A DNA stretch of 50,214 nt from Bacteroidales bacterium (GTDB lineage: Bacteria > Bacteroidota > Bacteroidia > Bacteroidales > UBA932), in assembly GCA_024402135.1 (NCBI GenBank), contig JAKSJN010000015.1:1-50214 (forward strand). Reading direction: 5' to 3'. The notes under the pieces were generated by a model. It searched no databases. It was not told the DNA's origin and was given only the letters and a program-made list of their open reading frames with translations. Both the position numbers and the translations under genes were made by a program. Positions 34,271 through 42,771 of this stretch are shown here, one piece after another; position 1 is the stretch's first letter; each line of letters begins with the position of its first letter.

Positions 34271-36385
34271 ATGGCAAAAAGAGATCTTAAGTTTACAAGA
34301 AACATCGGCATCATGGCGCACATTGATGCCGGTAAGACCACAACGTCAGAGCGTATTCTCTACTACACCGGCAAGACTCACAAGATCGGTGAAGTACATG
34401 AGGGTGCTGCCACCATGGACTGGATGGTACAGGAGCAGGAGCGTGGTATCACCATCACCTCTGCTGCTACTACCGCATTCTGGCACTATGCTGGCGATAC
34501 CTATCAGCTGAACCTTATCGATACTCCGGGACACGTTGACTTCACCGTCGAGGTGGAGCGTTCACTCCGAGTACTCGATGGTACTGTCGCTACTTTCTGC
34601 GCAGTAGGCCGTGTTCAGCCACAGTCAGAGACCGTTTGGCGTCAGGCAGACAAGTACGGCGTTCCAAAGATTGCGTACATCAACAAGATGGACCGCGTGG
34701 GCGCTGACTTCCTTGCCGTAGTCGAGGAAATCAAGTCAAAGCTCGGTGCTACCGCAGTTCCTCTCTGCCTCCCTATCGGAGCTGAGGACAAGTTCGAGGG
34801 TATCATCGACCTCCTCGCACGCAAGGCATACTACTACAATTCAAGCGACGACCTCGTCAACTACGAAATCCGTGAGATTCCAGCCAACATGGCTGATGAG
34901 GCTGAAAACTGGAGAAACAATCTCGTAGAGGCTGCTGCCGAGTGCGACGACGCACTCATGGACAAGTTCTTCGAGGATCCGGACAGCATCTCGGACGAGG
35001 AGGTTATCGCTGCAATCAGAAAGGGTACCTGCGCAATGCAGATCGTTCCTGCATGCTGTGGCTCATCTTTCAAGAACAAGGGCGTTCAGTTCCTTCTTGA
35101 CAGTGTGGCACGCTACCTCCCTTCACCTCTCGACAAGGGTGCTGTAAAGGGTGTCAACCCTCAGACCCAGGAGGAGGAAGAGCGTCAGCCAAGCGCAAGC
35201 GAGCCTTTCTGCGCTCTCGCATTCAAGATTGCTACCGACCCATTCGTAGGTCGTCTCGCATTCCTCAGAGCTTACTCAGGACGTCTTGACGCCGGTACTT
35301 ATGTATACAACGTACGTTCAGGCAAGAAGGAGAGAATCGCACGTCTGTACCAGATGCACTCTAACCACCAGAACCCTATCGAGTTCGTCGAGGCTGGTGA
35401 CATCTGCGCAGCTGTAGGTTTCAAGGACCTCCGCACCGGTGATACCATCTGTGTAGAGAGCAATCCTATCACCCTCGAGTCTATGGAGTTCCCAGATCCA
35501 GTTATCGGTATCGCAGTGGAGCCTAAGACCCAGAAGGATCTTGACAAGCTCGGAATCGCACTCGGCAAGCTCGCCGAGGAAGACCCTACCTTCACTGTAA
35601 AGTCAGACCATGAGACCGGCCAGACCGTCATCAGCGGTATGGGTGAGCTCCACCTTGACATCATCATCGACCGTCTCCGCCGTGAGTTCAACGTCGAGAT
35701 CAACCAGGGTGCTCCTCAGGTTAATTACAAGGAGGCAATCACCGCTACTACCCAGCATCGTGAGGTATTCAAGAAGCAGTCAGGTGGTCGTGGTAAGTTC
35801 GCAGACATCGTCGTTGAGATCGGTCCTGCAGACGAGGGCGTTACCGGCCTTCAGTTCGACAACCAGGTCAAGGGTGGAAACGTGCCTAAGGAATTCGTTC
35901 CAGCTGTACAGAAGGGCTTCGAGTCCGCTATGGCTAACGGATGCCTCGCAGGCTACGAGGTACCTTCAATCAAGGTTACCCTCCTCGACGGTTCATTCCA
36001 TCCAGTGGACTCAGACCAGCTCTCATTCGAGCTTGCAGCCCGCATGGCATTCCGTCACGCTTGTCCTAAGTGCCGTCCAGTCATCATGGAGCCTATCATG
36101 AACCTTGAGGTTGTTACCCCAGAGGATTACATGGGAGACATCGTAGGTGATATCAACAGACGTCGCGGTCAGGTTGTCGCAATGGATTCAACCGCTACTG
36201 GCGCACGTATCGTAAAGGCATTCGTTCCGCTCGCAGAGCAGTTCGGTTATGTAACCGTCCTCAGAACCCTTTCTTCAGGTCGTGCAACCAGCACCATGTC
36301 TTTCGACCACTACTCAGAGGTTACCGCAGCAGCAGCTAAGGAAATCATCGAGAAGAGCGGTTACAAGGCTAGTGACGACGAATAG
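34271..36385 (+). CDS. fusA: Translation elongation factor G
   Basis: ATG 34271 is preferred over an in-frame TTG at 34265, giving 704 residues. The five EF-G domains are present. The G domain has P-loop [18 protein letters not shown], switch [10 protein letters not shown] and NKMD. The active-site region of domain IV is about 490-610 ([15 protein letters not shown]), and domain V ends at about 690. It drives translocation of tRNA and mRNA. Position 114 is Arg in [14 protein letters not shown], where most EF-G sequences have Gly. rpsJ follows after 27 nt. Confidence 0.98.
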   Translation: MAKRDLKFTRNIGIMAHIDAGKTTTSERILYYTGKTHKIGEVHEGAATMDWMVQEQERGITITSAATTAFWHYAGDTYQLNLIDTPGHVDFTVEVERSLRVLDGTVATFCAVGRVQPQSETVWRQADKYGVPKIAYINKMDRVGADFLAVVEEIKSKLGATAVPLCLPIGAEDKFEGIIDLLARKAYYYNSSDDLVNYEIREIPANMADEAENWRNNLVEAAAECDDALMDKFFEDPDSISDEEVIAAIRKGTCAMQIVPACCGSSFKNKGVQFLLDSVARYLPSPLDKGAVKGVNPQTQEEEERQPSASEPFCALAFKIATDPFVGRLAFLRAYSGRLDAGTYVYNVRSGKKERIARLYQMHSNHQNPIEFVEAGDICAAVGFKDLRTGDTICVESNPITLESMEFPDPVIGIAVEPKTQKDLDKLGIALGKLAEEDPTFTVKSDHETGQTVISGMGELHLDIIIDRLRREFNVEINQGAPQVNYKEAITATTQHREVFKKQSGGRGKFADIVVEIGPADEGVTGLQFDNQVKGGNVPKEFVPAVQKGFESAMANGCLAGYEVPSIKVTLLDGSFHPVDSDQLSFELAARMAFRHACPKCRPVIMEPIMNLEVVTPEDYMGDIVGDINRRRGQVVAMDSTATGARIVKAFVPLAEQFGYVTVLRTLSSGRATSTMSFDHYSEVTAAAAKEIIEKSGYKASDDE

Positions 36386-36412
36386 TAGTATAACAATTCA
36401 ACATTTACAGAT

Positions 36413-36718
36413 ATGAGTCAGAAAATCAGAATTAAGCTCAAATCTTTCGACCACATGCTCGTGGACAAGTCCGCAGCGAAGATCGTGGAGACTGTAAAGG
36501 CTACCAATGCACAGGTAAACGGTCCAATTCCGCTTCCTACCAACAAGAAGATCTTTACCGTTAACCGCTCTACCTTCGTTAACAAGAAGTCTCGTGAGCA
36601 GTTTGAACTCGATTCTTACCGCCGTCTCCTCGACATCGAGAACAGCAACGCAAAGACCGTTGACGCTCTCATGAAGCTCGAGCTCCCTTCAGGCGTTGAG
36701 GTTGAGATCAAGGTCTGA
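36413..36718 (+). CDS. rpsJ: 30S ribosomal protein S10
   Basis: The 101-residue protein matches S10/NusE ([39 protein letters not shown], then [15 protein letters not shown]). S10 acts in the 30S head and in transcription antitermination with NusB. It is normally the first gene of the S10 operon, followed by rplC; here the next element is a terminator. Confidence 0.98.
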   Translation: MSQKIRIKLKSFDHMLVDKSAAKIVETVKATNAQVNGPIPLPTNKKIFTVNRSTFVNKKSREQFELDSYRRLLDIENSNAKTVDALMKLELPSGVEVEIKV

Positions 36719-36732
36719 TCCCAAGCAAAGCG

Positions 36733-36790
36733 TAACCCGTAGCGGGTTATCACAAATAAAAGAGGACAAGTCTATGACTCGTCCTCTTTT
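36733..36790 (+). terminator. Double hairpin ending the str operon after rpsJ
   Basis: First hairpin: TAACCCG (36733-36739) with CGGGTTA (36743-36749). Second, stronger: AAAAGAGGAC (36758-36767) with GTCCTCTTTT (36781-36790), extended inward by AGTC/GACT after a mismatch, ending in T residues. Confidence 0.9.
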
Positions 36791-36795
36791 CTAGT

Positions 36796-36803
36796 TATAT
36801 TTG
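36796..36803 (+). promoter_or_regulatory. -7 box of the tricorn protease-BASS unit
   Basis: TATATTTG fits TAnnTTTG and lies 25 nt before the ATG at 36829, directly after the str terminator. No clear -33 was seen. Confidence 0.55.
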
Positions 36804-36828
36804 AATTGGAAATCAGATACTATAAGAT

Positions 36829-39800
36829 ATGAAACTCAGAACATTGCTTGCGGCAGCATCCCTTTTTGCCGCGGTTTCTGTCAATGCCGCTGAAAAGGCG
36901 TCATGGATCAGAACAAACAGCATTTCTCCTGACGGCAAGACCATAGCCTTTGCCTATATGGGAGATATCTGGACCGTCTCTGCGAACGGAGGCGAGGCTC
37001 GCCAGATCACATCCAACGCATCTTATGACAATGACCCACGCTGGACCGCCGACGGAAGCCAGATTGTGTTCTGTTCATATCGTGAAGGCAGCCGTGACAT
37101 CTATGTGACCTCCGCAAACGGCGGTACCCCAAAGCGCCTGACCACAGCGCCTGGCAATGAGACCCTGCTGGCAGTCCTTCCTGATGGAACCATCCTCTAC
37201 AGCAATTATAATCATGACATGATGTCTGCCGGTTACGATGGATTCCCAGGCAGCGCCCAGCTTTATCGTACGGACCTGAATGGCAGTGCACCGAAGCTTG
37301 TAAGCTCTCTCCCTGTAATGAGCATGAGCGTGGCTGCTGACGGAACTATTCTCTATGAGGACTGGAAGGGCTACGAGGATCCTCTCCGCAAGCATCACAC
37401 ATCTTCTGTTACCCGCGACATCTGGAAGTATGTGCCAGCTGTCAAGGGCGGCGTGAACATCGATGCAAACGGCACTTTCACCAAAATCAGCTCGTACATC
37501 GGTGAGGACCGCAATCCAGTCTTTGCGGCTGACGGCAAGACATTCTACTATCTCAGCGAGCGCGACGGCAAGACCTCGAACATCTATCGCGGCAGCCTCG
37601 ACGCGCCTGAGAGACTCACCCAGCTCACATTCGAGACCAAGAACCCTGTCCGCTTCCTTTCGGTTGCAGCTGACGGTACTCTTGCATACTCACTCAACGG
37701 AGACCTCTATACCCTTCGCGAAGGTTCATCGCCGAAGAAGCTTGACATCAGCGTCCTCCGCGACGAAAACGAGAAGGCTGTTCAGCGCATGAGCATGAGC
37801 AGCGGCGCTACCGCAGCGGCTGTGTCTCCGGACGGCAAGGAGGTCGCAATGATTCTCCGAGGCGATGTATTTGTTACCTCGATGGAGTATCGTACCACTC
37901 GCCGTATCACCAATACCGCAGCCCAGGAACGCAACGTGGACTTCTCTGAGGACGGACGTACCATCTACTATTCTGCTGAACGAAACGGCAACTGGGGCAT
38001 CTGGAGGACTACTTTGACCCGCAAGGAGGACAAGTGCTTCACCTATGCCACCGACTTCAAGGAGGAGCTCTTCTCGACTCCGGGCGAGACCTGCTTCCAG
38101 CCAGACGTATCGCCGGACGGCAAGTGGGTGGCATACTACCGCAACCGTACTGAACTCGTGATCAAGAACGTCAAGGACGGCAAGGAGAAGTCGCTGTTCA
38201 AGGACGTCAACTATTCATATTCGGACGGTGACCAGGGATTCGAGTGGAGCCCTGACAGCCACTACATCCTCTGCAACTGGCAGGTTGACGGCGGCTGGAA
38301 CAACCAGGACGTGGCTCTCATCGACATCGAAACAGGAGAAATCACCAACCTGACCCGCAGCGGATACTCTGACGGAGGCTTCCGATGGGCTCTTGGCGGC
38401 AAGGCGATGACCTGGACTTCCGACAAGAACGGTTACCGCAGCCATGGTAGCTGGGGAGCCGAGGACGATGTCTATATCATGTTCTTCGACGGCAAGGCTA
38501 TGACCGAGATGGCCCGCAGCAAGGAGGAGGCAGAGATCGCCAAGCTCATGATGAGCGAGAAGGAGGAAAAGGCCGAGAAGAAGGAGGAAAAGAAGGATTC
38601 TCTTGCAAAGGAGAAGAACAAGATGCCAAAGCTTCAGCTTGATCTTGCAAACCGCGATGACCGTATCAAGCGTCTTACTCCGTTCAGCAACAGCATCGGC
38701 GACCATTTCCTCAGTCTGGATGGCACCAAGCTTTATTTCACTCAGCGTCTCGAGCGCGGCTATGACCTTTGTGTCCGTGATCTCCGTGAAGGCAACGTCA
38801 CTGTCCTTGCGAAGGGCGTATCAGGCAGTTTCATCCCATCTGCTGACGGCAGCAAGCTCTATGTGACCTCTGGCCGTGGCCTCACTACAGTGACCCTTGC
38901 AAGCGGCAAGACCGAGACAGCAAGCTTCAGCGGCGACTACGAGTACAAGCCGGCCGAGGAGCGTGCATATATGTTCGAGCACATCTGGAAGCAGGTTAGC
39001 GAGAAGTTCTACGACCCTGAGATTCATGGCGTAGACTGGAAATACTACCATGACAACTACGAGGCTTTCCTGCCTCACATCAACAATAACTACGACTTCC
39101 AGGACATGCTGTCCGAGATGCTCGGCGAACTTAACGGCTCTCATACCGGTGCCCGCTACAGACCGGCTTCACCTGTCAACAGAGGTTATCTTGGTGTAAT
39201 CTATGACGACAGCTATGCCGGTGACGGTCTCCGCATCCGCGAGGTTCTCCCAGGCGGTGTGCTCGCACTTGCTGACAGCGAGATCAAGGCAGGCGACATC
39301 ATCACTTCGATTGACGGAACAGTCCTCAAGGCTGGTGTCGATCCAATGATTTCTCTGGAGAACAAGGCCGGCAAGCGCATCCGTATCGTGGTCGGAAAGG
39401 ACAAGGAACTCTTCGTCACCCCAGCTTCCTCAGACGCGACCCTGCTCTACCGCAGATGGGTACGTCAGCGCGAAGAGATGGTTGAGAAGCTCTCAGGTGG
39501 TCGTGTAGGTTATGTACACATCCAGGGTATGGATTCAGAGAGCTTCCGCGAACTCTATTCAAAGGCCCGCGGCCGCTACCGTGCCTGCGATGCCCTGATT
39601 GTCGACACACGTCACAATGGCGGCGGCTGGCTGCATGACGATATCGTCACCTTCCTCGGTGGAAAGCTCTACAACCAGTACATCCCGCGTGGGCAGTACA
39701 TCGGTGATGAGCCGTTCAGCAAGTGGACCAAGCCTTCATGCATGCTTGTAGGTGAGGACAACTACTCCGATGCATCGGGCACCCCATTCGCATACCGCAT

Positions 39801-40059
39801 GCTCGGTATCGGAAAGCTCATCGGAGCTCCTATCCCGGGAACCATGACAGCCGTATGGTGGGAGAATCAGATCGACAGCGACATCGTGTTCGGTATCCCT
39901 CAGGTCGGCACCTGGTCTACTGACGAGGAGCACTTCATCGAGAACCACCAGATCGAGCCTGATATCCTCGTATACAACGATCCTGCATCAGTCCTTGCCG
40001 GACGTGACCTCCAGCTTGAGCGTGCAGTCGAGGAAATGCTGAAGACCATCTCAAAGTAG
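36829..40059 (+). CDS. Tricorn-like S41 protease
   Basis: The 1076-residue exported protein has a signal peptide (MKLRTLLAAASLFAAVSVNA). PD40/tricorn-type beta-propeller repeats follow (SPDGKTIAFAYMGDIW, DPRWTADGSQIVFCSYREG). A charged Lys/Glu linker (about 565-605) precedes further propeller sequence. Then come a tricorn C1 domain, a PDZ domain (about 800-870, AGDIITSIDGTVL) and an S41-type catalytic domain. Catalytic candidates are Ser771-His772 (NGSHTGA), the nucleophile Ser980 (NYSDASG) and Glu1038 (IENHQIEPD). Such proteins degrade oligopeptides, here in the periplasm. It is followed 4 nt later by a BASS transporter. Confidence 0.9.
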   Translation: MKLRTLLAAASLFAAVSVNAAEKASWIRTNSISPDGKTIAFAYMGDIWTVSANGGEARQITSNASYDNDPRWTADGSQIVFCSYREGSRDIYVTSANGGTPKRLTTAPGNETLLAVLPDGTILYSNYNHDMMSAGYDGFPGSAQLYRTDLNGSAPKLVSSLPVMSMSVAADGTILYEDWKGYEDPLRKHHTSSVTRDIWKYVPAVKGGVNIDANGTFTKISSYIGEDRNPVFAADGKTFYYLSERDGKTSNIYRGSLDAPERLTQLTFETKNPVRFLSVAADGTLAYSLNGDLYTLREGSSPKKLDISVLRDENEKAVQRMSMSSGATAAAVSPDGKEVAMILRGDVFVTSMEYRTTRRITNTAAQERNVDFSEDGRTIYYSAERNGNWGIWRTTLTRKEDKCFTYATDFKEELFSTPGETCFQPDVSPDGKWVAYYRNRTELVIKNVKDGKEKSLFKDVNYSYSDGDQGFEWSPDSHYILCNWQVDGGWNNQDVALIDIETGEITNLTRSGYSDGGFRWALGGKAMTWTSDKNGYRSHGSWGAEDDVYIMFFDGKAMTEMARSKEEAEIAKLMMSEKEEKAEKKEEKKDSLAKEKNKMPKLQLDLANRDDRIKRLTPFSNSIGDHFLSLDGTKLYFTQRLERGYDLCVRDLREGNVTVLAKGVSGSFIPSADGSKLYVTSGRGLTTVTLASGKTETASFSGDYEYKPAEERAYMFEHIWKQVSEKFYDPEIHGVDWKYYHDNYEAFLPHINNNYDFQDMLSEMLGELNGSHTGARYRPASPVNRGYLGVIYDDSYAGDGLRIREVLPGGVLALADSEIKAGDIITSIDGTVLKAGVDPMISLENKAGKRIRIVVGKDKELFVTPASSDATLLYRRWVRQREEMVEKLSGGRVGYVHIQGMDSESFRELYSKARGRYRACDALIVDTRHNGGGWLHDDIVTFLGGKLYNQYIPRGQYIGDEPFSKWTKPSCMLVGEDNYSDASGTPFAYRMLGIGKLIGAPIPGTMTAVWWENQIDSDIVFGIPQVGTWSTDEEHFIENHQIEPDILVYNDPASVLAGRDLQLERAVEEMLKTISK

Positions 40060-40063
40060 TACA

Positions 40064-41029
40064 ATGAAGAAGTTCTTTGGATTTCTGACATCCAATGCAT
40101 CTCTGGTTGTCGTTTCCGCTGCCATCCTGGCTTTCATCTGGCCGGTTCTGACTGCATGGGTAAGCGGATCGACCCAGACTGTCATACTGGGCCTCATCAT
40201 GCTCACGATGGGCCTTACGCTTACTCCCGCGGATCTGAAGATTCTTGTCTCCCGTCCGCTGGACATAGCGATAGGCGCCCTTGCGCAGTACACCCTGATG
40301 CCTCTGATTGCCTGGACCCTTACCCGCTGTTTCGGATTGTCTCCAGCGCTCGCTATCGGTATCGTACTGGTAGGATGCTGTCCTGGAGGTGTCAGCAGCA
40401 ATATCATGTCCTATCTCTGTCGCGGTGACGTGGCCTTCTCTGTGGGCATGACGACTGTAAGTACTCTGATTTCTCCAGTCGTGACTCCGCTTCTGGTGCT
40501 GCTGCTCGTGGGAGAGACCGTCGATGTGGACGCATGGGGAATGTTCAAGAGCATACTTATCGTGACTCTGCTGCCTGTGTCGCTTGGCTTCGGTCTGCGC
40601 TCGTGGTGCTCAAAGATCAAGGGTTTTGACAGCATCATGGCCGTCATGCCTTCGCTAAGCGTTGTCTGTCTTGCGCTTATCGTCGGAGGGGTCGTGAGTA
40701 CAGTCCACGATTCGCTCATGGCGGGCGGCTTCGGTCTTTTCCTGCTGACCTTCGCGGTCGTGCTCTGCCACAACAGCCTTGGCTATCTACTGGGATTTCT
40801 GCTCGGCACAGTGCTGAAGTTCTCGCCTGCGAAGCGCAAGACCCTCAGCATCGAGGTGGGCATGCAGAATGCCGGACTTGCTACCAATCTGAGTTCGCAG
40901 TTCTTCATGGCTGTGCACCCGTTGGCAGTCGTGCCTTGCGCCATCAGCTGTGTATGGCATTCGATCAGCGGAACATTGCTGGCCTCGCTGTTCAATAAGC
41001 TTGAGAAGCGTTCAGGCGTCAGCCAGTAG
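40064..41029 (+). CDS. Bile acid:sodium symporter (BASS) family transporter
   Basis: The 321-residue protein has nine or ten membrane helices and the family motifs MLTMGLTLTPADL, VGCCPGGVSSNIMSYL and IEVGMQNAGLATNL, the sodium-binding crossover regions of BASS/ASBT folds. Bacterial members carry organic anions such as pantoate or 2-keto acids with sodium; the real substrate is unknown. It is co-transcribed with the tricorn-like protease, for which no functional link is clear. Confidence 0.88.
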   Translation: MKKFFGFLTSNASLVVVSAAILAFIWPVLTAWVSGSTQTVILGLIMLTMGLTLTPADLKILVSRPLDIAIGALAQYTLMPLIAWTLTRCFGLSPALAIGIVLVGCCPGGVSSNIMSYLCRGDVAFSVGMTTVSTLISPVVTPLLVLLLVGETVDVDAWGMFKSILIVTLLPVSLGFGLRSWCSKIKGFDSIMAVMPSLSVVCLALIVGGVVSTVHDSLMAGGFGLFLLTFAVVLCHNSLGYLLGFLLGTVLKFSPAKRKTLSIEVGMQNAGLATNLSSQFFMAVHPLAVVPCAISCVWHSISGTLLASLFNKLEKRSGVSQ

Positions 41030-41054
41030 TTCTTTTCGGGATGGATATATAAGA

Positions 41055-41081
41055 GAAACGGGGGCTATTCGCCTCCGTTTC
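41055..41081. terminator. Hairpin between convergent BASS and gamma-carbonic-anhydrase genes
   Basis: GAAACGGGGGC (41055-41065) pairs with GCCTCCGTTTC (41071-41081) as an 11-bp stem including one G-T pair, loop TATTC. It includes the end of the minus-strand gene. There is no strong T-tract on either side, so efficiency is unsure. Confidence 0.55.
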
Positions 41082-41604
41082 CTGTTTCATTGTCGTCCTC
41101 AAGATACCAGGACTTGCACTCGAGATAGCTGCTCGCATAGCCTGCGTTCATGCGGGCTATCGCCTGGGAGCCATCCTTGACCTTCTTGGCGGGGATTCCT
41201 GCCCAGATGCCGGGTTCGAGTACTGTGTTTGCCAGCACGACTGCGCCGGCGGCAACTATCGTGTTGTCTGGAACGACAGCGTTGTCCATGACTATGGCTC
41301 CCATGCCTATGAGCACGTTGTTGCCGATCTTGGCTCCATGTATGATGGCGTTGTGGCCGACCGAGACGTCGTCACCCATTTCTACGGTTGAGATATGTCC
41401 GGAAGTGTGCAGGACTGCTCCGTCCTGGATGTTGACGCGGTTCCCGATGCGGATCGGATTCACGTCGCCGCGCAGCACGGCTCCGTACCAGATGCTGCAG
41501 TCGTCGCCCATCCGGACGTCGCCGATTATTGCGGCATTCTCTGCGAAGAAGCAGTTCTTTCCATATCTGGGACTGATGTCCTTGAGTTTTCTTATGATCG
41601 GCAT
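41065..41604 (-). CDS. Gamma carbonic anhydrase-like hexapeptide-repeat protein
   Basis: The 179-residue protein is a left-handed beta-helix of hexapeptide repeats (AAIIGDVRMGDD, VNIQDGAVLH, KIGNNVLIGMGAIVMD). The three metal-binding His of gamma carbonic anhydrases are present at His66 (AVLH), His84 (SVGH) and His89 (AIIH). A helical tail follows (about 155-179). Members may hydrate carbon dioxide or act as CoA-linked or ferripyochelin-binding-like proteins. It would be a cytoplasmic trimer. It has a minus-strand promoter box upstream, divergent from tRNA-Met. Confidence 0.88.
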   Translation of the reverse strand: MPIIRKLKDISPRYGKNCFFAENAAIIGDVRMGDDCSIWYGAVLRGDVNPIRIGNRVNIQDGAVLHTSGHISTVEMGDDVSVGHNAIIHGAKIGNNVLIGMGAIVMDNAVVPDNTIVAAGAVVLANTVLEPGIWAGIPAKKVKDGSQAIARMNAGYASSYLECKSWYLEDDNETGNGGE

Positions 41605-41651
41605 GGCTTGGTTCTTTTATATGAGGCTGCAGGCCCCCAGATGAATGAATG

Positions 41652-41659
41652 CAAAGATA
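41652..41659 (-). promoter_or_regulatory. -7 box of the gamma-carbonic-anhydrase-like gene
   Basis: TATCTTTG reads on the minus strand at 41652-41659, 48 nt before the ATG. Confidence 0.6.
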
Positions 41660-41676
41660 GGTAATTAGACAAAAAA

Positions 41677-41707
41677 TTGGCGCATCATCGTTTTTTGCTT
41701 ATCTTTG
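41677..41707 (+). promoter_or_regulatory. Promoter of tRNA-Met
   Basis: TTG lies at 41677-41679 and TATCTTTG at 41700-41707, with a 20-bp spacer. The tRNA starts 12 nt downstream. Confidence 0.8.
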
Positions 41708-41719
41708 CTTTCCAATTCA

Positions 41720-41794
41720 GGTCCCATAGCTCAGTTGGTTAGTAGCAACTGACTCATAATCAGTGGGTCACAGGTTCAAGTCCTGTTGGGACCA
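41720..41794 (+). tRNA. tRNA-Met (anticodon CAT), with an unusual D arm
   Basis: The acceptor GGTCCCA pairs with TGGGACC, discriminator A. The anticodon stem ACTGA/TCAGT has loop CTCATAA. The T arm is ACAGG/CCTGT with loop TTCAAGT. It is not an initiator (the usual C-A mismatch at the acceptor end is absent). A tRNA-Ile2 with modified CAT is possible. The D arm reads GCTC...GTAGC, one T more than the usual GAGC, giving a bulge. CCA is not encoded. Confidence 0.88.
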
Positions 41795-41795
41795 C

Positions 41796-41833
41796 AAAAA
41801 TAAGAGCTCGCCATAAGGCGGGCTCTTATTTTT
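41796..41833. terminator. Strong bidirectional terminator after tRNA-Met
   Basis: A 17-bp stem has one G-T pair: AAAAATAAGAGCTCGCC (41796-41812) with GGCGGGCTCTTATTTTT (41817-41833) around ATAA. It carries an A-tract on one side and a T-tract on the other, so it can serve the tRNA and the convergent regulator gene. Confidence 0.92.
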
Positions 41834-41839
41834 GTGTCC

Positions 41840-42319
41840 CTAGATCGTTGGCTCGGCCTCTGAGAGATATTGTTTCTTGCCTGTGTTGTCGGGCTTATAT
41901 CCTTCTGCAATACCGAAGCTGCAGTACTCCATGCCCAATCTGTGTATTGCCTCGATTATCTCCTGTTCTCTGGCAAGGGATGGTTTCTTGAAACCATTGA
42001 TATAGTTTCTCAGGAGCGTGGCGTTGATGCCTATTCTTTTGGCGAATTCCGCGATGTTGATCTCTTTGTGCGCGAGAAAGAATTTCTGGATTCTTGATGG
42101 AATCGCATCCTCATATTCGAAACTCTCAAAGGAGATGTCCTCATCGAGGTCTCTCCAATGGAATCCGGTAAAACCGACAGTATAGTTGTTGCGTTCCTCG
42201 TCGCTGGCACTCAACAGATCCGGATACCATAGGATTGACTGCTTCAGCTTTCTGCCAGTCTCGTCTTCGGCATAAATGTATTCCGTGTCGAATGACAGGT
42301 TGCGTAGTGTCTTCATCAT
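41840..42319 (-). CDS. DUF2442-like/HTH regulator
   Basis: The 159-residue protein (start possibly the second Met, 42316) joins two parts. Residues 25-70 resemble DUF2442 (WYPDLLSASDEERNNYTVGF, then FHWRDLDEDISFESFE). Residues 90-140 are an XRE/Cro-type helix-turn-helix (NIAEFAKRIGINATLLRNYI, NGFKKPSLAREQEI). DUF2442 proteins often pair with DUF4160 as possible toxin-antitoxin partners; no such partner is adjacent. A perfect 18-bp palindrome lies inside its promoter, which suggests self-repression. Base composition is lower in GC than the housekeeping genes. Confidence 0.7.
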   Translation of the reverse strand: MMKTLRNLSFDTEYIYAEDETGRKLKQSILWYPDLLSASDEERNNYTVGFTGFHWRDLDEDISFESFEYEDAIPSRIQKFFLAHKEINIAEFAKRIGINATLLRNYINGFKKPSLAREQEIIEAIHRLGMEYCSFGIAEGYKPDNTGKKQYLSEAEPTI

Positions 42320-42353
42320 CTTTCAAAGTTCCGCAGGTCTCTTAAGCTTTCAG

Positions 42354-42384
42354 CAAAGATGGGTATTATATTTAATACCTGCAA
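42354..42384 (-). promoter_or_regulatory. Promoter with palindromic operator for the DUF2442-like/HTH gene
   Basis: On the minus strand CATCTTTG (one mismatch to the -7 consensus) lies at 42354-42361 and TTG at 42382-42384, with a 20-bp spacer. The perfect palindrome GGTATTA-N4-TAATACC (42362-42379) fills the spacer, an ideal place for a repressor. Confidence 0.6.
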
Positions 42385-42386
42385 GC

Positions 42387-42734
42387 CTATTTCTTGAATT
42401 CCCGGGCTTTTTGAATCGCCATCTGTGCTTCTATAATAGCAGATTGAGGAACACCCGGGTCAGTCTCTATTCCGAAGGTGAAGAACTCATCTTGATCATC
42501 AATTTTAGCCTTTTCTCTCACCTTATAGAGTTTTCTTGGAAGTTTGCTCAGTGCTACCTTTTTTCCATCCAGCAGATAGATAACGCCTGAATCAGTGGAT
42601 CTGATTTCAATTGTCGATGTCTCTATTGACTGCTGTCCGGTAACGGGAAGCGATTTCTGGACACTGCAAGAGGATATGAGAACAAACACGGAGATGATTG
42701 CCAAACCACCCTTGATAGAACTTGAAGCATTCAT
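42387..42734 (-). CDS. Small lipoprotein of unknown function
   Basis: The start at 42734 gives 115 residues with a lipoprotein signal (MNASSSIKGGLAIISVFVLI, lipobox ISSC, Cys23). The upstream in-frame start at 42839 overlaps the LytTR gene end and is rejected. After the signal come a Ser/Thr-rich segment, SGVIYLLDGKKVALSKLPRKL, and a helical end (PQSAIIEAQMAIQKAREF). No family was recognised. It follows the LytTR gene on the same strand after 37 nt and is probably co-transcribed with it, so it may be part of the same signalling unit. Confidence 0.6.
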   Translation of the reverse strand: MNASSSIKGGLAIISVFVLISSCSVQKSLPVTGQQSIETSTIEIRSTDSGVIYLLDGKKVALSKLPRKLYKVREKAKIDDQDEFFTFGIETDPGVPQSAIIEAQMAIQKAREFKK

Positions 42735-42771
42735 AAGAAATATACTTGTTTGTGGTGTATTGAATCTATTT

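Noticed and set aside
41720-41794. tRNA-Met 3' end as an att site
   Set aside because: I found no direct repeat of the tRNA end and no integrase gene in the window.
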